A stretch of DNA of 64,000 bases. Origin: Bryum argenteum (Eukaryota > Streptophyta > Bryopsida > Bryales > Bryaceae). The translations under genes were made by a program, and so were the position numbers. The notes under the pieces are model-generated. The model was given only the letters and a program-made list of their open reading frames with translations. It made no database searches and was not told the DNA's origin. The DNA lies in the NCBI GenBank assembly GCA_037043015.1, contig CM073324.1, positions 2,163,413-2,227,412 of the forward strand. The letters run 5' to 3'. Shown here one piece after another: positions 58,001-64,000 of this stretch; the stretch's first letter is position 1; every line of letters starts with the position of its first letter.

Positions 58001-60718
58001 TGACGGCTGGAAAGAAAAGCCCCAATAATGAACTGCATACATTTTCAAACCACAAAAATCTGCTCAGTGGCATGAAACAAGTACACTCACGTACTAATGA
58101 ACAACAACAGTGGACTTGGAAAGAACATACTCAGTCGGACTAACAAATATACAAATTCATTGAAACGAGGGGGAACAACCAAGAACAGCCCCAGAAGTTT
58201 CACAGCTCCTACACATTCATTCCCCTACAGTAAGTATTGTCCTGGTATCCGATAAAATCTGCCTGGAGAATTCTGGCTTATGAAAAGAAGCGCTTGCGTT
58301 GAACTACTCACTAGAAACTCCAGTATATGTCTCCATCAGGGGTTGGTATGCCAGCATGATTAGTTCGTTGATAAGCAGAACCCCAATTCGAAGTCAATGT
58401 GTGCCACCTTAGTCCCGTAACTCCCGCTGCATTTTCACCAAACTAATAGGTCATTCACCCACTTTCAAGCATGCTTCGTGAAAGTCTGAAGCCATCACTA
58501 TGAGCGTAACATTCTGAATCAAACCAGTGCTGCCATAAAATCTCCACTGTAATAAGCTCATGAGAGAGAAAGTCAGGAGAAGGAAACTTACGGGGATCTT
58601 TGCTGCGAGGAGCTGCTAAGATACCGATAAAGATAAGGAGCACCGATAACAGCACCGGGAATAGAAAGGCAGGGGCCACCTTGTTGATAATTTTAACACC
58701 TCCGAAGACAATAAGACACAGCAATACCGTCAGGATTACTGAGTACACCTGGAGATCGTGTATGTTTGTGGTCCTCAGTACATCAGGTGCTGCTGAAGCT
58801 GATGGAACTCCAGGGACCAAGTCCGTGATGGTTACGGTTTCTGTCAAAGCAACAAACTCGATCTCAATGAAGTAGTCTTTATAAAATCGGAGAACGAACG
58901 CATTTGAATTGGTGACACGGTCATGACTCAGATTTGAGCTTCAAGCTTATGCCAGTTCTCCTATGTGGTCTCTTTATTGCCCAACCACACTGCAAGAACT
59001 AGGACCAGACCCACATCAACGTACGCTTGAATATGCCTGCCGCGGGAATGGCGTCAAGAAACGTTTCCACAGCTCCAAGCACATACCTGTAGTAACCAGG
59101 TAAACAAATATTCAAGAGTCAAAAATTTGAATCTTCAACGTGCAGTGATATTATAAGTTACTACATACTCCTTCATACACATTAAAGTTAACCTACGATT
59201 GCCTCGAATAGGAATTGCTGAGCATGCGTCAGTAGAAAATACTAAAAGTCAATCTAACAACTTGATGACCTGAATCTGTCGGTGCCGGCGAACCTTATTA
59301 TGGTTGTTGTACCAATTAGTGATACAGGGTTGTGAACAACATGAGTTTGGAGATAATATAGCATGAACAGATGAAGCAAGGAATCAGCGACTTACAAGGA
59401 CCCTGCCACAGCGTTCCCAAGAAAAAAGCAGAGTCCAATGCTGACCCCAACTTCAGGACCCAGCGCTCTGCCTATGAGATAATAAGGACCTCCACCCTGC
59501 AGCAGCCAGACGTACAACGCATATCAAATTAGAATCAAGACGACGCTGGCCCAACCTAAAACATTATGAGTGAAAGAAGCGCCACTCCACCCGCCATTCC
59601 AACATATGGAGATAAATTTCTCACCTTCATGGCTCCATTGGTAGCAATGGCACTGAGAGATAAGCCAGTTAAAAATGTACAAGCGCAGCAGATAAGTACC
59701 AGCACCAAGCTGTGCCAGATGCCTGCTATACCAACAATCCTGCAAGAAAACGAGCAGAAATCAGGGTAAAGCTTTCGGCCCAAGGTAATCAACAGCATGC
59801 AAGGTCGACTTCTGAATGCAGGACCACATCATCAAGTATGCCTCAACAAGCACTGCTTGACAGTGGACATTTTACTAGATTTGACTTGCTGTAAGATGAA
59901 TTTAGTTGGAAATCAAATAAAAGTGTAACAATTTACCAACTTCGGGTCTTAAGACAAACGAACTCACCATGAAAACCGAATATAAAATATAATACCAAGA
60001 ATATTTTGAAGGCACGGAATGAAGACGCCCATCAGAGTCCCCAGGTTTGCACTCTTCGCCTGCAAGCGAGCTCAATTCTTAGAGACCATCAAAGCAATAA
60101 TAGAATGGTTGATTTCAAATCAATCTCCAATGAGTTAATGCCAAATACAAGACTCTAAAATGGAAAATGTTCAGGAGTCTACCTGGAAAAAAGGTTGCTG
60201 AGCAGGATCTTGGCGTGGTTGATCAACCGAAACTGCAACCTCTCCTATAGGACTTTGAGGTACCTGCTGCTGACCTCCCATACTGCAATAACTCACGAAT
60301 CGATCCCTTACTTTCGAAAAAATTAGGTTTAACATTGATGAAACTCACGAGAAAATTAACCGAACCTTTTGAGGCCGCGGACATTAACGAGCGGGTCAAC
60401 TTCGAAGAGCTCCAGCTTAGACTCGCGCTCATTTCGCTCAAAGATAGCTTTACTTGGAGACGACGGTCTTGGAGGATCACTTCCATTTTCTTGCTCCCTA
60501 TTAACAAGAATTTTCAGGATCTTTGCCACAAGAACAAAATCATTTCATTGCAATAAAAGCTGCAAAAAAATAATTACACAAGAGAGAAAGAGCTCTGACT
60601 TGACGGATGGGGGCGGGGGGGAGCTGCTCCGAGGCGGGAGCGGCGACGACAGATCCACCGTCGCCATTTCAATCCCCTCCTGTTCACCTGTAGCGTCTCG
60701 TTCGTCCTCGTCCGCCAT
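55059..60718 (-). CDS. CCC1: Cation-chloride cotransporter (SLC12 family, plant CCC1)
   Basis: A 976-residue membrane cotransporter moving Cl with K and/or Na, almost the same length as Arabidopsis CCC1. Sixteen exons (minus): 60718-60600, 60497-60366, 60282-60183, 60059-59968, 59739-59625, 59496-59396, 59086-59025, 58840-58592, 58426-58312, 58032-57838, 57575-57175, 56955-56794, 56667-56468, 56242-55847, 55754-55476, 55271-55059; all keep frame. Residues 1-117 are a hydrophilic acidic/Pro/Ser-rich cytosolic N-terminus. The amino-acid permease core begins [20 protein letters not shown] and includes [54 protein letters not shown] and [15 protein letters not shown] soluble SLC12 C-terminal domain follows ([28 protein letters not shown]-like [48 protein letters not shown]), ending [12 protein letters not shown]. 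No defect seen. Confidence 0.95.
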
Positions 60719-61169
60719 CTTTCTCCTCTTTCACAAAAATTCAAATCGAATACTCACTAAAACTCGATCTCATCACGCTACACTAACTGATCACGGGCAC
60801 ATGGAAAGTCGTGCTCATCAGATCCACCGTAGCCAACCCTGAAGAAGCTCCAATCTGAGAATACAATTTGCGATGCTTGATGAAACTTTGGTCAAGAATG
60901 GAAAATGTAGTGCAATAGACCTAATAAAGTTCAGCGCATTTGCAGCGTCTCCGAGAATAGTGAGCCCCGTGACATGTTCCCGATGATCTCACTCGCGGAG
61001 CCCCTTCGTCTTTCTTCACCTGCACCTTCTTCGTCTTCGGCCGAAGGCGCTACATTCGAAGATTTGGAGTGCTTTTGATAGATTCTATTCGATTCGTACA
61101 TATGTACTGAGAGGATAGATGTTTCGGAGAGGAGGAGCGCTTTTGTGGATAATTAACACTTAAATTGTA
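60719..61169. promoter_or_regulatory. CCC1: CCC1 upstream region
   Basis: 450 bases between the CCC1 start codon and a Stowaway element. GC-moderate, without a clear TATA box; expected to contain the 5' leader and promoter. Confidence 0.4.
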
Positions 61170-61278
61170 CTCCCTCCTCCCTCCGTCCCATCATTATTGT
61201 CCAGTAGGTTCTCTCAAATCTACTTTGGAAGGTAGATTTGAGAGAACCTACTGGACAATTATAATGGGACAGAGGGAG
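61170..61278. mobile_element. Stowaway MITE (109 bp) upstream of CCC1
   Basis: CTCCCTCCTCCCTCCGTCCC at the left and GGGACAGAGGGAG at the right, flanked by TA. Inner arms GTCCAGTAGGTTCTCTCAAA / TTTGAGAGAACCTACTGGAC are a perfect palindrome, so the element folds into a near-complete hairpin. It is a textbook plant Stowaway and looks young. Confidence 0.95.
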
Positions 61279-61849
61279 TACCTACCAACCTCATGAATGT
61301 TTGGGAAGATGTACCTTTCTTAACCTATTCCTTAACAAAGATATAGTCCTTCTTTTCAGTAAAATACTGTGATTTGCTTGAAAAGTTTGTCAAAACACTT
61401 CATGTTGTTGTATGAGCCTCTTCGCTCCGATAAGGAACTCCATACAATATTGAGCTATCCTAATAGGTCATTGAGTAACCTTAATATGTTTGTCATTCAT
61501 ATTCTATAAACCTACAACACATGTTGTATATTGAGGTTCTAAAAATTGAATCTGAATCTTTTGTAATATCGAAATCATTGTACTATAGTGAGACGGGGGA
61601 GTAGCACTCTACAGCTGATACGGAATCGGAAGTCCCCTTTCATAAATATTATTCACGGCCACTCATGCCTTTAAAATTCTAGACCTCCAAATGCAATGAC
61701 TCATTTCTAGAAAAATATGCCCTTAAACAAAAAATAATAATAATAAAGATTTTTTTTTTAAAATCATAAAATAAAAACCAATGTGAGTTAGTTAGATCTC
61801 AACCACAAGATCTTGTCGTAAAGCGTATTGTACCATCCATCGCAATTAT
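61279..61849. other. Intergenic sequence
   Basis: AT-rich, no gene or named repeat. Confidence 0.5.
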
Positions 61850-62190
61850 AGATAGATAGTAACTCCGCTCTTTTTCTAAGCGGCTGACATGAATGAAGTG
61901 ACCGTTCGTAATGCTAATATCCCGATGGCCAATCGACAAGGGGAAATTGGAACAATACTACTTTCTCATCTCGAGGGTGGACACTACAACTACACTAGTT
62001 TCTAGCTAGTTAATACTGCCTTGAAGATACTAGACAAAGTATCTTCTAAAGGGCTTTGAGGTACCCATACAGCAAGCTCCAATGACCCCCCACAATAGTT
62101 GGGTGGACTGTAGTGGTGAGCACCACGCCGGCACGGGGAATAGAACCCACGATCTCCTCATTGGAGGCCATGAGCCCTAAAACAATACAC
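61850..62190 (-). mobile_element. SINE-like retroposon with tRNA-type head
   Basis: On the minus strand it starts GGGCTCATGGCCTCCAATGA, carries GTGGGTTCTATTCCCC (a match to the RNA polymerase III B box GGTTCRANNCC), and ends near ATTAGCATTACGAACGGTCA followed by a CTATCTATCTAT tail. The 3' part is shared with the 101-bp fragment at 36261-36361. Target duplications were not found at this copy, so the exact ends are uncertain. Confidence 0.7.
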
Positions 62191-62599
62191 AAATTTCTTG
62201 TGCAAATAATAGTCTTGCAATGATGAAAATTGCGCCAACATTTACAAAGAAAAACATGTTCAAAACTAGGCCCCTTGATTGAAACTGAATGTCATGACTT
62301 CCTCACATCTTTAATGGAATGAGGGTTTCTTTTAGATAACTAGATTCAGACAAGAATCCACCTCGACAAACAAATTCAATATTCAACAGTGAATATATGA
62401 GAAACTTCTTCTCAGAAACCATGTATACTTTTCAATTTTTTCAAAATAGAAACATCACTGCAAATCTAATACGTTAACTATTCGAAGAAAAAATATTCCA
62501 GATACAAATTTGTTGGATTTCATATGAGATCTTATAATGCAATAAACGTCCTAGAGAACAAAAATTAAAAATTCACATAATTGGCTTGAAATGATACAA
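62191..62599. other. Intergenic sequence
   Basis: AT-rich; nothing recognised. Confidence 0.5.
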
Positions 62600-62750
62600 C
62601 ATGCCCCATGTTTGAAAACCCAAAAACAAGAATTGCCATCACTAAAATGCATGCCATCAATTCACACTTCATTGTACGGATTTGCCATTTTTACCACACA
62701 AACAAGACTTGACTTGGAACTAAATCCAAGTGATTACATTCAAAAACAAA
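62600..62750 (+). repeat. Dispersed repeat R62, plus copy
   Basis: Aligned with the minus strand of 3110-3262 (CATGCCCCATGTTTGAAAAC; CTAAAATGCATGCCATCAAT; CACTTCATTG). The matching reading frames in the two copies (CLKTxKQxLPSLKCMP) have similar residues, but whether this reflects old coding or plain nucleotide similarity cannot be decided from two copies. Confidence 0.65.
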
Positions 62751-62970
62751 CTCTAAACATAAAACTTATGACTCTTCAAAGTTGTTGTTTGTTATGCAAA
62801 ATATCATTCATTTTTGACATTCGACATGTTTAATAGCTGAGTGGTTATGGTTTAAGAGGTCTCCATGACCTCTCTTCTTACCAACAAGATAAATGTCACA
62901 CGCTTACTATCTTGACCTTCAACAAACAATATGATTCTTCCACAAAAGAACACTTTATTGAGAGGTCCAT

Positions 62971-63720
62971 ATGATGCAAGATAATTCTCAAATCACAATG
63001 GCGTCATACGCTGGCCAAATCTCTTCATACAAAATTTTGAAAAACAACCTCAGTCATGGGATCTTCTCACGGGTGTACATGATCGTAGAAATGGGTAGCT
63101 CCTACGACATGGATCTGAATCTCGTACCGTTCTCCTCCTCCTCTTGCAGCCCCTCCTTGCAAATCTCCATCGATCAATGACTTGCAGGGAGCACTAGCTC
63201 AGGAACCAATCTGCTTCGGTGAACAAACTCACTCCAGCTTGCATCACATGACCATTATGCGATCGCCGACATTTGACAAAGTGAAAACATTGCCATTAAA
63301 AGTGTGGCTATGGCTACAATTGCTATGTGCTCCCGTTAATGCGCAATTATTCGCTAGGGTCACACTGTGGTTCCATTTTAAGAGTTTAGAATCCTTATGC
63401 AGTGTGAACATTGGCAGATGCGATCATTTAAATGGATCCATTTCATCATCATCCCGTGCTTTTGTGTGCATTCTCCAGTATACAAAGCTTTAGATCACCT
63501 GCAGATGTTTTGGCACTGGTACGAGAAAAACAAGCACAAGTGTCCAGCTTCAAAGGGTGAGCTTATGATTCATCGTTTATGGTGTCACTCAATCCCTATT
63601 CCGTTTGAAGGCTTTTACCGGCGTGAATGGAAATCGTCTCGTCTGTTTGAGAGTATTTACTCGGTTGTTGTGACTGATCGAGAACTGAGGACCCTCTTCT
63701 ACCGTGTTCTAACCTCTTGA
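62971..63720 (+). other. Unrecognised cluster of plus-strand open frames
   Basis: Three frames (62971-63180, 63182-63493, 63397-63720) follow one another in the same orientation. The last reads MFWHWYEKNKHKCPASKGEL and then FEGFYRREWKSSRLFESIYS before its stop. Base composition is less AT-rich than the neighbourhood. They might be parts of a gene or of a decayed element. I recognise no family. Confidence 0.25.
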
Positions 63721-64000
63721 TTATTCAGTTTGGGAAGTGGATCAACTCCTCAACTTGATTGTCTTGTCATTCGACGAGTTGATCGTGGACTACATTCCTG
63801 ATTGATGGACTGGTGAATGAACTTTTGGACTTTGTGTATGAACAGAAAGTGAATCGTTCGCACACCGGACGTTGTAAATGATATAAGTTGTGCCTCGAAG
63901 CTATCAGGAACTGGTGGCGGAATCTCTAATAAAAAGATTCACGAGGAAGGAGTTAGTAGAAGTCGATCTCGTTCAGCTCACCTCATTCTTGTAGGTGGAG
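63721..64000. other. Window end
   Basis: No feature recognised. It may belong to the same locus as the preceding open frames and continue beyond the window. Confidence 0.4.

Noticed and set aside
58455..58591. Read-through continuation of CCC1 exon 8
   Set aside because: The sequence after SKDP does not match the family, while a good GT donor at 58591 joined to 58426 restores it.
1..64000. CRISPR arrays, rRNA, prokaryotic operons, integrated viral genomes
   Set aside because: No direct-repeat/spacer arrays, no rRNA sequence, no operon layout, and no reverse transcriptase, capsid or movement protein motifs were seen.
1..64000. tRNA genes
   Set aside because: The only tRNA-like signal is the B box in the element at 61850-62190, which lacks a foldable cloverleaf and looks like a SINE head.

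Overview
This is nuclear DNA of a land plant. It is AT-rich, its spliceosomal genes have many introns, and it holds several plant cut-and-paste element families, including Stowaway-type MITEs with CTCCCTCCGTCCC ends. The gene set (COP1 suppressor 2 / Tls1-type splicing factor, beta-cyanoalanine synthase-type OAS-TL, peroxisomal DHNA-CoA thioesterase, cation-chloride cotransporter CCC1) is green-plant. An intronless actinobacterial-type KamA gene and a conserved unknown protein that I recall from microbes point to a seedless plant rather than a flowering plant, but the species cannot be fixed from sequence alone.

Layout. 1-21,400 is gene-poor. It holds a possible decayed reading frame at 1.3-2.5 kb, several MITEs, a 1.5 kb array of a 15-bp satellite at 8.4-9.9 kb, and a very AT-rich block at about 14.4-20.5 kb. 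21.7-23.6 kb (+) is the six-exon CSU2/Tls1 gene. 24.96-31.12 kb (+) is a nine-exon cyanoalanine synthase-like gene whose introns are packed with MITEs of at least four kinds. 31.55-32.52 kb is a mariner-like non-autonomous element. 33.7-34.85 kb (-) is a three-exon DHNA-CoA thioesterase ending in the peroxisomal signal SKL. 35-47 kb is repeat-rich, with two unrecognised open frames near 43-45 kb. 47.4-49.0 kb (-) is a GC-rich, intronless KamA-family radical SAM gene, almost certainly acquired from an actinobacterium. 52.56-54.29 kb (+) is a six-exon gene for a conserved protein of unknown function. 55.06-60.72 kb (-) is a complete 16-exon CCC1 gene. The right end carries a Stowaway, a SINE-like element and unrecognised frames.

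The genes do not form a pathway or operon. Cyanoalanine synthase handles cyanide and sulfur amino acids, the thioesterase serves phylloquinone synthesis in peroxisomes, CCC1 moves K/Na/Cl across endomembranes or plasma membrane, and CSU2/Tls1 acts in nuclear pre-mRNA splicing and light signalling. The most unusual item is the bacterial KamA gene. Its only in-frame ATG lies in a 5' extension, and the opposite strand of that extension reads like a second, truncated bacterial gene. The resulting N-terminus (starts MASIAS, rich in Ser/Ala/Arg) resembles an organelle transit peptide. A second theme is a set of elements, some with unrelated interiors, that all end in TTAACCC...GGGTTAA.
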